Part shown: positions 54,227 to 62,870 of the stretch, piece by piece
Layout: each line of letters opens with the position of its first letter
Numbering within the stretch: the stretch's first letter is position 1
Source of the DNA: Nocardiaceae bacterium
GTDB lineage: Bacteria > Actinomycetota > Actinomycetes > Mycobacteriales > Mycobacteriaceae
Length of the DNA stretch: 64,000 nucleotides
NCBI GenBank assembly: GCA_021372355.1
Contig: JAJFUQ010000005.1
Location: 1 to 64,000 of the forward strand
Direction of reading: 5' to 3'
Translations under genes and position numbers: made by a program
Notes under the pieces: generated by a model
Databases searched by the model: none
The model's input: only the letters and a program-made list of their open reading frames with translations
Told to the model about the DNA's origin: nothing

Positions 54227-54688
54227 GTGACGCGCGATCGAATGATTCTTCGAGTTTCGGTCTTGGCAGCGGCGAGCGCTGCGGTTCTTCTGACAGCAGG
54301 CTGCGGGGACGATGAACCCGCTTACCGCCCGTGGAGCTCGACGTCGACCAACGCTCCGGCCTCGACGACGACGAAGACTTCCGCGACAAAGACCACGACG
54401 ACAGCGCCGGCTCCGGCTCCGGCTGCCGAGGCTCCGGACGCCGCGCAGAACCAGGCGCCGGCCGCAGGTGGCAACGCTCAGGTCGTGGCACCCACGACGA
54501 CGACCGCCGCACCGGTCGTCACGACGACAACAACCACGACGACCACAACCACCACTACCGCCAACACGACCACGACAACGACGACGGCACCCGTCGGTCA
54601 GCAGCTGACACAGGAGATCTGCTCCGCCGCCACGTCACCCGCAATCAAGGCCGCGTGCGTCGCCGGTGGCTTCACCGTGACGCCGTAG
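54227..54688 (+). CDS. Thr-rich lipoprotein
   Basis: 153 residues from GTG 54227 (GAGAGG upstream); ATG 54242 is an alternative. A signal sequence with lipobox LLTAGC (Cys about 26) is followed by Ser/Thr/Ala/Pro-rich text including a run of 13 Thr and a second run of 7. The C-terminus is a small ordered piece with two Cys (QEICSAATSPAIKAACVAGG). The Thr tract is a probable wall-spanning, possibly O-mannosylated stalk that displays the C-terminal piece. It converges on the L,D-transpeptidase gene with four bases between. Confidence 0.72.
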   Translation: MTRDRMILRVSVLAAASAAVLLTAGCGDDEPAYRPWSSTSTNAPASTTTKTSATKTTTTAPAPAPAAEAPDAAQNQAPAAGGNAQVVAPTTTTAAPVVTTTTTTTTTTTTTANTTTTTTTAPVGQQLTQEICSAATSPAIKAACVAGGFTVTP

Positions 54689-54692
54689 ATCG

Positions 54693-55910
54693 TTAGCTCG
54701 GAACCTCGTCCGCGTTGCCCTTCTGCCACATGGACCACGGTATGTTCCAGTCGCCGAGGCCGTCGAGTCCGGACAACGTGCCGCCCACCGTGTTCTGCAC
54801 GATCACGACATCACCGCGCTTGGTGTTGTTGTAGACCCACATCGCGTTGTCCGGGCTGAGGTTGAGGCAGCCGTGGCTGGTGTTCGTGTTGCCCTGCGCC
54901 GACACCGACCATGGCGCCGAGTGCAGGTAGATGCCGCTGTAGGACATTCGAGTCGCCCACTGGATCGTCTCGCGGTAGCCGTCGGGGGAATTCACCGGAA
55001 CGCCGTACGTCGACGAGTCCATGATCACCGACGGCAGGTGCTCGGCGAGGATGTACGTCCCGTTCGGGGTCGGCGTGGAGGCCTTCCCCATCGACGTCGG
55101 CATCGACATGACGATCTCGCCGTTCCGGCTGACGGTCACCTGTTTGGTGTTGTCGTCCGCGACGAGAATCACCGAGTCGCCGATGTTGAACTCGTCGCTG
55201 ATGTCTTCCTGACCGAAGAGTCCGCCGCCCAGGTCCTTGCCGAAGACATCGACCTTGACCTTGACCTTCGTTCCCGGGGCCCAGAAGTCCTGCGGCCGCC
55301 AGCGCACCTCGCGGTTGCTCAGCCAATAGAAGGCACCATCTACGTGCGGCGTGGTCTCGACGGTGATCGAATTTTCGACGGCGTGCCGGTCCGGGATGTT
55401 CTCGTCGAACTGGATACCGATCGTCTGCGCGATTCCCACGGTTTCATCGCCACCGACGTTGAGGTATGGCTTGGTCAGGTTGTCTGGGGTGGTCGTGGTG
55501 AATTCGATCTCATTTGTCGACGCGCCGCCCAGGCCGTTCGAGGTCGCCTCGAGGGTGTATTCGGTGTCGTATCCGAGTGGGCTGGTCGAGTGCCAGGACT
55601 TGCCGTCCGCGGCGATCTCACCGCCGACCGTCTTCTGGTGGGCGTCCGTGAGCGTGACCTTGGCGATCTGTCCGTCCGCAACAGTGACAGTGATCGGATC
55701 GCGTGGCGAGACACCTTTGTCGCCGTCTTTGACGGAGGTCACGACCGTCGGTTTCATCATCTCCGACAGCGGATTCGGATCGATCGGAGACAGCAGCCCA
55801 CCTGCGGATGAGCAGCCGGCGAGCAGTGCGACGAGACCGGCAGCGGTGGCCACAGTCAGCAGGCGGCCGCGTCGTAGACTCCACGGTCGACGATTCGCGA
55901 TATCAGACAT
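54693..55910 (-). CDS. ldtB: L,D-transpeptidase, LdtMt2-like lipoprotein
   Basis: 405 residues from ATG 55910 (a longer frame to 55970 has no support). Lipobox LLAGC with Cys33; two Ig-like domains (about 55-145 and 146-245); YkuD catalytic domain with His330 (YLHSAPWS) and the motif SHGCLN with nucleophile Cys348; and a C-terminal Trp-containing subdomain. It forms 3-3 cross-links in peptidoglycan and is inhibited by carbapenems in the mycobacterial homologue (Rv2518c). Its position before tRNA-Lys and the Rv2520c-Rv2521-like genes agrees with this. Confidence 0.93.
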   Translation of the reverse strand: MSDIANRRPWSLRRGRLLTVATAAGLVALLAGCSSAGGLLSPIDPNPLSEMMKPTVVTSVKDGDKGVSPRDPITVTVADGQIAKVTLTDAHQKTVGGEIAADGKSWHSTSPLGYDTEYTLEATSNGLGGASTNEIEFTTTTPDNLTKPYLNVGGDETVGIAQTIGIQFDENIPDRHAVENSITVETTPHVDGAFYWLSNREVRWRPQDFWAPGTKVKVKVDVFGKDLGGGLFGQEDISDEFNIGDSVILVADDNTKQVTVSRNGEIVMSMPTSMGKASTPTPNGTYILAEHLPSVIMDSSTYGVPVNSPDGYRETIQWATRMSYSGIYLHSAPWSVSAQGNTNTSHGCLNLSPDNAMWVYNNTKRGDVVIVQNTVGGTLSGLDGLGDWNIPWSMWQKGNADEVPS

Positions 55911-56136
55911 CCGGACCCCGTTCAGGTACGCGGTTGCGCCGCCCTCCCCTACCGTCGGCGCGCGCGACACCCCGATTGTGCCACCGAGCCCGCCGCCACC
56001 ACACTCAGGCGACCTTCACCGAAGGCAAACCGATCTTGCACCGTGACATTTGGGCGGCGAAAGGCCTCTGACCTCGCGATTTCACATCGACGCCACCGTC
56101 CTGTTAATGTTCTATCCGCACCGCACAGCGGAGCAC

Positions 56137-56209
<73 letters not shown>

Positions 56210-56218
56210 CAACAAACA

Positions 56219-56246
56219 AAGGCGATCCCCAAGCGGGGGTCGCCTT
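56219..56246 (+). terminator. Terminator after tRNA-Lys
   Basis: Stem AAGGCGATCCCC/GGGGGTCGCCTT with loop AAGC, followed by CTTCGTTTT. Confidence 0.8.
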
Positions 56247-56266
56247 CTTCGTTTTCCGGCAGGCCC

Positions 56267-56560
56267 TCACACCGCGTTGTAGGTGCGCAAATCCTCAGGT
56301 GCGGCGGCGGTGGACTTCGAGCAGAGCTCGCAGACCGCACCGCCATCGACCGGCGAGATAGTGCTTTCCCCCAGGATGACGCCACGCAGCGCCTTGGACA
56401 GCTCCCATCCGTTGTCGACGCGGCCAACGGCGTGGGTGGTGAGCGCGAACATGCGCTGTGTGATCTCGAGGAGGTGTGCTCCGGACAGGGGACGCTGCTC
56501 GAGCCTGGATCGCAGGATGGAGAGTTCAGCCTCCATGGCAGCGGTGATCGTTACGGTCAT
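56267..56560 (-). CDS. Small conserved-looking protein, unknown function
   Basis: 97 residues from ATG 56560. No signal peptide or helix; the C-terminal half has a single CELC pair in GGAVCELCSKSTAAAPEDLR that might bind metal with partners elsewhere. No family recognised. It sits between tRNA-Lys and the phage-type lysin gene, so it could belong to a former mobile element. Confidence 0.5.
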   Translation of the reverse strand: MTVTITAAMEAELSILRSRLEQRPLSGAHLLEITQRMFALTTHAVGRVDNGWELSKALRGVILGESTISPVDGGAVCELCSKSTAAAPEDLRTYNAV

Positions 56561-56700
56561 GTCAGCAGCATGCGGCCGACTTGTAGTGGTATCGGTGTGA
56601 CGCGAGTGACGAAAGTCTGATCGTTACGTCCTTTTCACGAGTCGACTCCGTAGCGGTCCGAGGTTGGCACTTGTCAGAGGGCTGACGCAGACTCGTCATC

Positions 56701-57903
56701 GTGCCTGATCGCTTCTTCCCGCTTGCCCGCGGATACGTCATCACCAGCCCCTACGGCTGGCGGGACCTCGATGGTCAGCGCGAGTTCCATGCGGGTACCG
56801 ACTTCGGCTTCGACGGCGGCTCGGGCGGTAAGCCTGTTTATGCCGTGCAGGCCGGAACGGTCATCTACGCGGGCGCGGCGTCTGGCTTTGGCGGCCCAGA
56901 CCCGGCCGGCTGGGTGGTGATCGACTCCGACGACTCTCAGGGCGGCGGAGTCTTCATCTACGGACACGTTGTTCGCGAGGTGGCGGTCGGTGACCGCGTG
57001 GTCGCGGGACAACGAATCGCGATGATCAACTCCGACAGTCGCACGAACGGCGGCGTCGCACCACACCTGCACCTCGCCCACTGCACGTTTGCGTATTCAG
57101 ACACCGATCGCGACGACCCGATGCCCTACCTTCAGGGTGCCAAGTACCCGGGCGAAGGAACTCCGTCTGGTTTCACCTTCTTCTCCGACGTTTCCGAGTT
57201 CCAGGATTTCGTGGACGACCGATACCCGTATCGAATCCTCACCATCCGCTCGAACGACGGCGACTACCGCGATCGAAAGTTCCAGGAGAACTACGCACGA
57301 GCCGTTCGAATGTTCGACAGCGGGAAGCTCGACGTCCTCGGGGTGTACTTCTACTGGCGTCCGAACTGGCAGACGTGCGTCGACGTCCACCGCTCGATGA
57401 TCGGAAATCCGCACCCGCGGATCTTCAGCATGATCGACGTCGAGTCCGGCTACGGAAACGAGAACCTCGGCGACCAGTCGACGGCGCTCAACCAGACGTA
57501 CGACGCGTTGGCGCGTTGGCTGGGTAACCCGAAGCGAGTTCTGGCGTACGCCAACCGGAACGACTTCACGACGATGTGGCGCAGCCGCCCTTCCGGTCTT
57601 CGCGTCATCGGCGCGGGCTATCCCGATGACCCCAGGCTGCCGGGCCAGATCGCCCATCAATACACCAACGGCGTGATCACCGGTGGCGGTCCGCTCGGCG
57701 CAGCCCCGTTCGGCAACTGCGACATGAACAAGACTCCGCTATCCGTCGCGGACTTCGCTGCCGCCGTCGGCGTTTCGATTCCTCCACCAACGGGCGGTGG
57801 CGGCGACGGCGGCGAGCCGACGTCTGGATCGCTCTGGGACAAGCTCGGCGACCTCTGGCGCTACGTCCGCGACCACCTCAATACGCTCATCCCGACGAGA
57901 TAA
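56701..57903 (+). CDS. Phage-type endolysin: M23 peptidase plus GH25-like muramidase
   Basis: 400 residues from GTG 56701, no signal peptide. The N-terminal LytM/M23 domain has the zinc ligands His30 and Asp34 (HAGTDFGF) and His122-x-His124 (PHLHLAH). The second domain (about 155-345) reads as a GH25/muramidase barrel: FFSDVSEFQDFVDD at its start, FSMIDVESG in the middle and GQIAHQYTNG near its end. A Gly/Pro linker leads to a short C-terminal segment (LWDKLGDLWRYVRDHLNTL). The combination and the missing leader are typical of lysin A from actinobacteriophages. No holin, portal or integrase is nearby, so it is a prophage remnant or a domesticated lysin. Confidence 0.8.
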   Translation: MPDRFFPLARGYVITSPYGWRDLDGQREFHAGTDFGFDGGSGGKPVYAVQAGTVIYAGAASGFGGPDPAGWVVIDSDDSQGGGVFIYGHVVREVAVGDRVVAGQRIAMINSDSRTNGGVAPHLHLAHCTFAYSDTDRDDPMPYLQGAKYPGEGTPSGFTFFSDVSEFQDFVDDRYPYRILTIRSNDGDYRDRKFQENYARAVRMFDSGKLDVLGVYFYWRPNWQTCVDVHRSMIGNPHPRIFSMIDVESGYGNENLGDQSTALNQTYDALARWLGNPKRVLAYANRNDFTTMWRSRPSGLRVIGAGYPDDPRLPGQIAHQYTNGVITGGGPLGAAPFGNCDMNKTPLSVADFAAAVGVSIPPPTGGGGDGGEPTSGSLWDKLGDLWRYVRDHLNTLIPTR

Positions 57904-57921
57904 ATTCCGTCGGCGCACGTG

Positions 57922-58362
57922 TCAGCCTTCGGCGACGCCCTTGAGCTTGCGGAGGGTTTCAGCGATGTTCACGGTGTTGTGCGGAACGCGTTCCTTCACG
58001 CCAGTGAACGGTGCCGCGGCCTTCGTAAACCATGCCGGGCGGCGATCCCACCAACTCTCGGTGACCTGCACTCCGCCGTCGACGGGCTCGATCGAGTACT
58101 GCCAGCGGGCCACCGGAATGCCTAGCTCGCCGATTTCGAATTCGAACACGCGACCGGGCACGGCCTGAACGATCTTGGTGTGCGTCGCCCATACGTGCCA
58201 GCCGTTGCGGTTGAACCCGACCCAGTGGTTCTTGTTGACCGCAAGGATCTTGAACGTCTCTTCTGCGAACTCGACGATCTTCTTCGGGTTGCTGACGAGG
58301 TCGTAAACGTGCTCCGCAGACGCGTTGATGGTGATGCTGCCGGTCGCGCCGGGGGCTGTCAT
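57922..58362 (-). CDS. SRPBCC (START-like) family protein
   Basis: 146 residues from ATG 58362. A polyketide-cyclase/START-type fold: GSITINASAEHVYDLVSNPK at the start and a long C-terminal helix (VPHNTVNIAETLRKLKG). It would bind a hydrophobic ligand. Its ATG overlaps the stop of the DUF3618 gene by four bases, so the two are translated together. Confidence 0.82.
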   Translation of the reverse strand: MTAPGATGSITINASAEHVYDLVSNPKKIVEFAEETFKILAVNKNHWVGFNRNGWHVWATHTKIVQAVPGRVFEFEIGELGIPVARWQYSIEPVDGGVQVTESWWDRRPAWFTKAAAPFTGVKERVPHNTVNIAETLRKLKGVAEG

Positions 58363-58583
58363 TTCCGAACGATCTTGACGACGATGAGAACGGTCAAGAG
58401 GCTGCCGACGCCGATGAGGGTGTATTTCACCTTCGGTTCGTTGACCTTGTTCTTCACTGCCACTTTCGTGTTCTCAGCGATGCGCTTGGGATTGGCACGC
58501 AGGGCGAGTTCATCGAGCGTCGCGGCGAGCTGCTCGCGGGCCGCCTCGATCTCCGCTTCGATCCGCTCGTAGTCCTTGGCCAC
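58359..58583 (-). CDS. DUF3618-type small membrane protein (Rv2520c-like)
   Basis: 74 residues from GTG 58583, preceded by AGGAGG. An N-terminal charged helix (DYERIEAEIEAAREQLAATL) is followed by RANPKRIAENTKVAVKNK and one C-terminal helix (TLIGVGSLLTVLIVVKIV). This is the plan of DUF3618, seen in M. tuberculosis as Rv2520c beside bcp. Function unknown. Confidence 0.82.
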   Translation of the reverse strand: MAKDYERIEAEIEAAREQLAATLDELALRANPKRIAENTKVAVKNKVNEPKVKYTLIGVGSLLTVLIVVKIVRK

Positions 58584-58671
58584 AGTTCCTCCTGTTTAGG
58601 GGCGCGCGCAGAGTCATTTCCCGTCGCACCGCTCATCCCGCGAGACAGACGTTACCGGTAGCGTGCCTTAT

Positions 58672-59157
58672 GTGACGACTAACTCGGCCGGTTCGATCCG
58701 TCTTGCGCCTGGCGATACTGCTCCCGCTTTTACCCTGAAGAACGCTGAAGGTAACGAAGTTTCGCTCTCCGACTTCGCTGGCCGGAAAGTGATCGTTTAC
58801 TTCTACCCCGCCGCCAGCACCCCCGGGTGCACCAAGCAGGCGTGCGACTTCCGCGACAACCTCGCCGAACTCAACGGCGCGGGCATCGACGTCCTCGGCA
58901 TCTCCCCCGACAAGCCGGAGAAGCTCGCCAAGTTCCGGGACAACGAGGGCCTCACGTTCCCGCTGCTCAGCGATCCGACCAAAGAGACGCTCGAGGCCTA
59001 CGGCGCATTCGGCGAAAAGATGATGTACGGCAAGAAGGTCACCGGAGTCATCCGCTCGACTTTCCTCGTCGACGAGAGCGGGAAGGTCGAAGTCGCGCAG
59101 TACAACGTCAAGGCCACCGGCCACGTCGCCAAGCTGCGCAAGGACTTGGCGGTTTAG
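58672..59157 (+). CDS. bcp: Thioredoxin-dependent peroxiredoxin Bcp
   Basis: 161 residues from GTG 58672; GTG 58663 adds three. Peroxidatic Cys in STPGCTKQAC, with the second Cys five residues later, as in Bcp/PrxQ; GISPDKPEKLAKF and GVIRSTFLVDE complete the fold. It reduces H2O2 and organic peroxides. Divergent from the DUF3618 gene, as Rv2520c-Rv2521. Confidence 0.93.
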   Translation: MTTNSAGSIRLAPGDTAPAFTLKNAEGNEVSLSDFAGRKVIVYFYPAASTPGCTKQACDFRDNLAELNGAGIDVLGISPDKPEKLAKFRDNEGLTFPLLSDPTKETLEAYGAFGEKMMYGKKVTGVIRSTFLVDESGKVEVAQYNVKATGHVAKLRKDLAV

Positions 59158-59204
59158 TCCGCATTCACGGCCCATGCGTCCGTTGTTCAACGGATGATGG
59201 ATGC

Positions 59205-61166
59205 ATGGGCGCTTCCAGCATCCGAAATGTCGCCCTGGTGGGACATCAGGGAACGGGAAAGACCACGCTGGCTGAGGCGATGCTGTACGCCTCCGGCGTG
59301 ATCAGTAGACCCGGGCGAGTCGAGCTTGGGAACACGTCGCTCGACAACTCGCCCGAGGAAATCGAGCGTCATCAGTCGCTGGCGCTCGGAGTTGCCACCT
59401 TCGCCTGGCAGGACTGCCAGATCAACCTCATCGACACACCTGGCTACGCGGACTTCGCCGGTGATTGTCTGACCGCTCTCCAAGTCGCCGACGTTGCCGT
59501 GTTCGTCGTCGACGGCGTCGCCGGACTCCAACCTGGCGACGAGCTGATGTGGGAAGCCGCGACCCACCACAACATTCCCCGCCTGATCTTCATCAACAAG
59601 ATGGACAAAGATCGCGCCGACTTCTCCGCTGTCGTCGAAGAGATCCGCGAGCAGTTCGGCCAGGGTGTCGAACTCGTCGAACTTCCGGTGACCGAAGGTT
59701 CGGCATTCCGCGGGGTCGCCGATCTCGTCACTGAGCACGTCTTTCTGTACACGGGGATCAAGGCGACCGAGTCGGACGAACTTCCCGCCGACATCGCGGA
59801 CCAGGAGCACAGCGAACACGATCACCTCGTCGAGGACGTCGTCGAGGTTTCCGATGACCTCATCGAGAAATATCTCGACGGCGAGACCATCACGCCCGAA
59901 GAACTCGAGGGCGCACTCCGAACCGGGTTTGGCCAAGCCACCGTCTGGCCGGTGCTCTGCGGCTCGGCGACCGAGGGCACGGCAGTCGACCGCCTCCTCG
60001 AGTTCATCTGCCATGTCGCTCCCGCACCGACCTCGGAGCCCGAAGGTGAAGCCGCCTACGTCTTCAAGACGCAGACCGACGACTTTGTCGGCCAGCTGGC
60101 GCTCATCAAGGTCACTGCGGGCTCGATCAAGGTCGACGACGTTCTCGTCAACCACCGGACCGGGACGCGCGAGCGCTTGCACCACCTGTTGCGCGTCGTG
60201 GGCACGAAGACCACGCCGGTCGACCACGCGGACGCCGGCGACATCGTCGCCACGATCAAGCTGTCCGACGTCGCGACTGGCGACTTCCTGGTTCTCAACG
60301 GAACGCCGGTGGACCAGCCGCACATCGAGTACCGGCAGCCGGTGTACGGGGTGGGGATCTCGACGCCCGCGGCGAAGGACCAGGACAAGCTCTCGACCGC
60401 GCTGAGCGAACTCGTGCGCGACGATCCTTCGCTGCAGGTCGTCCGTGACGAATCCACCCACCAGACCGTCCTCCGCGGTGCCGGTGATGTCCATGTCCAG
60501 GTCGCGCTGGCCCGGTTGAAGCGCCGGTACGGCATCGCCATCGACACCGAGCCGGTCAAGGTTGCCTACCTCGAAACACTCGCCAAAGGCGCCGAAGCCG
60601 AAGGTCGGCACAAGAAGCAAAGCGGCGGCCACGGACAGTTCGGTGTCGCGCTCGTGCGCTTCGAACCGCTTCATCGCGACGGCGGATTCGAGTTCACCGA
60701 CGAGACAAAGGGCGGAGTGATCCCGAAGTCTTTGGTGCCTGCGGTCGGCAAAGGCATCTCGGAGGCGATGCTGCGCGGCGGCAAGCACGGCTATCCCCTC
60801 GTCGACATCAAGGCCACCGTCCTGGACGGCAAGTACCACTCGGTCGACTCCGACGAACACAGCTTCAAGATGGCCGGGGCGATCGCACTCAAGGAAGCGA
60901 TCGATCGGGCCGGCACGAAGGTGCTCGAACCGGTCCACCACATCCAGGTCACTGTGCCAGCGTCACTTCAGGGTGACGTCATGGCGGACATCGGTCGGCG
61001 ACGCGGGCAAATCGAAGGGACCGAACCGATTTCGACGACTGAGGTCACGATCGTGGCCTCGGTCCCCCAAGGCGAGATGAGCGATTACGCGATCGCGCTG
61101 CGCTCGATGACGCATGGCCGCGGCCGGTTCACGACCGAGTTCGCGCGGTATCAAGAACTGCCGTAG
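59205..61166 (+). CDS. Elongation factor G-like GTPase (FusA2 / EF-G2-like)
   Basis: 653 residues from ATG 59205. GTPase motifs GHQGTGKTT, DTPGY and NKMD; then domains II-V of EF-G (GGHGQFGVALVRFEPL; RRGQIEGTEPISTTEV; LRSMTHGRGRFTTEFARYQE). It is shorter than canonical EF-G (about 700) and differs in the switch I region, as in Rv0120c. These paralogues lack clear translocase activity and may act in ribosome rescue or stress. The start is inside a longer frame that runs back through bcp and is a shadow there. Confidence 0.9.
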   Translation: MGASSIRNVALVGHQGTGKTTLAEAMLYASGVISRPGRVELGNTSLDNSPEEIERHQSLALGVATFAWQDCQINLIDTPGYADFAGDCLTALQVADVAVFVVDGVAGLQPGDELMWEAATHHNIPRLIFINKMDKDRADFSAVVEEIREQFGQGVELVELPVTEGSAFRGVADLVTEHVFLYTGIKATESDELPADIADQEHSEHDHLVEDVVEVSDDLIEKYLDGETITPEELEGALRTGFGQATVWPVLCGSATEGTAVDRLLEFICHVAPAPTSEPEGEAAYVFKTQTDDFVGQLALIKVTAGSIKVDDVLVNHRTGTRERLHHLLRVVGTKTTPVDHADAGDIVATIKLSDVATGDFLVLNGTPVDQPHIEYRQPVYGVGISTPAAKDQDKLSTALSELVRDDPSLQVVRDESTHQTVLRGAGDVHVQVALARLKRRYGIAIDTEPVKVAYLETLAKGAEAEGRHKKQSGGHGQFGVALVRFEPLHRDGGFEFTDETKGGVIPKSLVPAVGKGISEAMLRGGKHGYPLVDIKATVLDGKYHSVDSDEHSFKMAGAIALKEAIDRAGTKVLEPVHHIQVTVPASLQGDVMADIGRRRGQIEGTEPISTTEVTIVASVPQGEMSDYAIALRSMTHGRGRFTTEFARYQELP

Positions 61167-61182
61167 GTCGAATAGCTTGACC

Positions 61183-61212
61183 ACACCCCGTTCAGATGGA
61201 GCGGGGTGTTTG
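61183..61212 (+). terminator. Terminator after the EF-G-like gene
   Basis: Stem ACACCCCG/CGGGGTGT (61183-61190, 61202-61209) followed by TTG. Confidence 0.7.
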
Positions 61213-61283
61213 CTGTGCTGAGCGACTTGTCAGTGGTCCCGATTAACGTCTCCAGGTCGGTCTAGTCGTGGTCTGGAGGTCCG

Positions 61284-61790
61284 GTGTTCAGGTACACACG
61301 AGAAGCTCTGCAGGAAGCAGTTTCCAACTCGACGAGCTACGCAGGAGTGATGCGTTACCTCGGCCGACCGCCTGCCGGTGGCACCCATGCTCATCTCAGT
61401 CGGCGTATCAAACGAGAAGGAATCGACACCTCCCACTTCCTGGGTTCGGCATCCAACAGGGGCAAGCAAGCTGCGAACCGACTGACATCGGAGGCGATCC
61501 TGAAACTCCGTCCCCGCGACAGTGGTCGGGTAAAGCCACACCTGTTGCGACGAGCGCTCGTCGAAGCCGGCGTGCCGTATGAGTGCGAAGCATGTGGTCT
61601 GGGAAACAGCTGGAACGACCTGCAGCTTGTCCTGCATGTCGATCACATCAACGGAAATCACTGGGACTCTCGCAAGGAGAACCTCCGCTTCCTATGCCCC
61701 AACTGTCACAGCCAGACTGCAAGCTGGGCGGGGAGAAATCGCTGGAATCACCGGAGGGCCGACTACGGCTCGGAGGCAGACTCCGCGTAG
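61284..61790 (+). CDS. HNH endonuclease-like protein
   Basis: 168 residues from GTG 61284, GGAGG upstream. The N-terminal half has an HTH-like text (LQEAVSNSTSYAGVMRYLGR). The C-terminal half is an HNH domain: CEACGL, LHVDHINGN, ENLRFLCPNCHSQT, with two CxxC pairs for structural zinc. Stand-alone HNH proteins of this kind are common in phages and mobile elements. It lies 15 bases before tRNA-Leu, a frequent position for inserted DNA. Confidence 0.83.
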   Translation: MFRYTREALQEAVSNSTSYAGVMRYLGRPPAGGTHAHLSRRIKREGIDTSHFLGSASNRGKQAANRLTSEAILKLRPRDSGRVKPHLLRRALVEAGVPYECEACGLGNSWNDLQLVLHVDHINGNHWDSRKENLRFLCPNCHSQTASWAGRNRWNHRRADYGSEADSA

Positions 61791-61805
61791 TCTCTAACTG
61801 CCCTC

Positions 61806-61888
61806 GCGCGAGTGGCGAAATTGGTATACGCAATAGGTTTAGGTCCTATCGTCCATTGGACATGGGGGTTCGAGTCCCCCCTCGCGCA
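61806..61888 (+). tRNA. tRNA-Leu (anticodon TAG)
   Basis: 83 bases with a long variable arm, as expected for Leu. Acceptor GCGCGAG pairs with CTCGCGC; anticodon stem-loop ATAGG-TTTAGGT-CCTAT. CCA is encoded at 61889-61891. Confidence 0.95.
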
Positions 61889-61896
61889 CCAAATCC

Positions 61897-62838
61897 CTAC
61901 GGACGCAGTAGGTATCGCACCATCCGGAGATAGACCGTCGGACTTGTGTTCCGACGGTCGAACACCGCCCCGAGCATCGTCAGAACCTCAGACCGGGCGG
62001 CTCTGGTTCGCATCAAACGCCGCCAGAACCAAAGGTTCACGTCGAACTGCCGCTTGGGCATCTTCGCTAGCCCACGCACATTCTTGACGTTGCTGCGGAC
62101 GCTCTCGGGCAACGCCTCGAGGTCCGCGCGATCGGTCAGAACATGCTCAGGCAGAACGTCCAGCCCATGTTCGACCATGAACTCGAAGTCGGTGGGCCAG
62201 CACGCAGCCCACAGGTAGTCGACCATTCGGCACCAACCCCGGAGGAACTCGAGCTCCATCGCAGGGTCGCCGGCTGGGTCGATCTCGCTGATAGTTCGGG
62301 CAACCACGTCCAGGCTCGTTTTGTGCGCATGCCAGAGCGCCCTGCGTAGAGGGTCGAGATCGGCGCCCGGGGCGGTGTCGCGCACGAGCTCGAAGTACTT
62401 CCTCCAATCGGTCACCGCTAGGCGAAGCTCTTCCGGCACAACACCGCCTACGACGTACCGGAATCGGGATGGCCCAGGCGGATCGGACACTGCCACTCCA
62501 GGCACAACTCCGGCCGCGACTGCACCGAGCCACGGAATCACGTTCAACGTGTAGTTGCCGTAACCCCACGGCGAGTCCGGATCGATCCGCCCGCCGTCCT
62601 TGGAGGCCGGTCCGAGTCGGCCGGAATCACGCTGCCACTGATGCTGGAACGCCAACCCCCACAGCAGGTTTCCGCTGTTGTCAGGCCCGAAGATGCCACG
62701 CGCGTTCGTCGCGTCGATCAAGCTGCGATAGGCCGCCATACGGTGCTCGAACCGGAACGGATCGAAGGTGCCGTCGAGCTCAGGTGCGGTGGTCCAGACC
62801 CGATTCAGATCAAGCGTCGCCAAGTGGCGGGGAAACAT
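61897..62838 (-). CDS. LEG1-like protein
   Basis: 313 residues from ATG 62838; ATG 62859 adds seven. The text NSGNLLWGLAFQHQWQRDSG followed by WGYGNYTLNVIPWLGAVAAG resembles the LEG1 family, known mainly from vertebrates (liver-enriched gene 1) and seen in some actinobacteria. No signal peptide. Trp-rich C-terminal half (QFDVNLWFWRRLMRTRAA). No activity is known. It is divergent from the nitronate monooxygenase gene. Confidence 0.6.
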   Translation of the reverse strand: MFPRHLATLDLNRVWTTAPELDGTFDPFRFEHRMAAYRSLIDATNARGIFGPDNSGNLLWGLAFQHQWQRDSGRLGPASKDGGRIDPDSPWGYGNYTLNVIPWLGAVAAGVVPGVAVSDPPGPSRFRYVVGGVVPEELRLAVTDWRKYFELVRDTAPGADLDPLRRALWHAHKTSLDVVARTISEIDPAGDPAMELEFLRGWCRMVDYLWAACWPTDFEFMVEHGLDVLPEHVLTDRADLEALPESVRSNVKNVRGLAKMPKRQFDVNLWFWRRLMRTRAARSEVLTMLGAVFDRRNTSPTVYLRMVRYLLRP

Positions 62839-62870
62839 CGCTCGATTCTCGCACCGCATACCGTTGCAGC

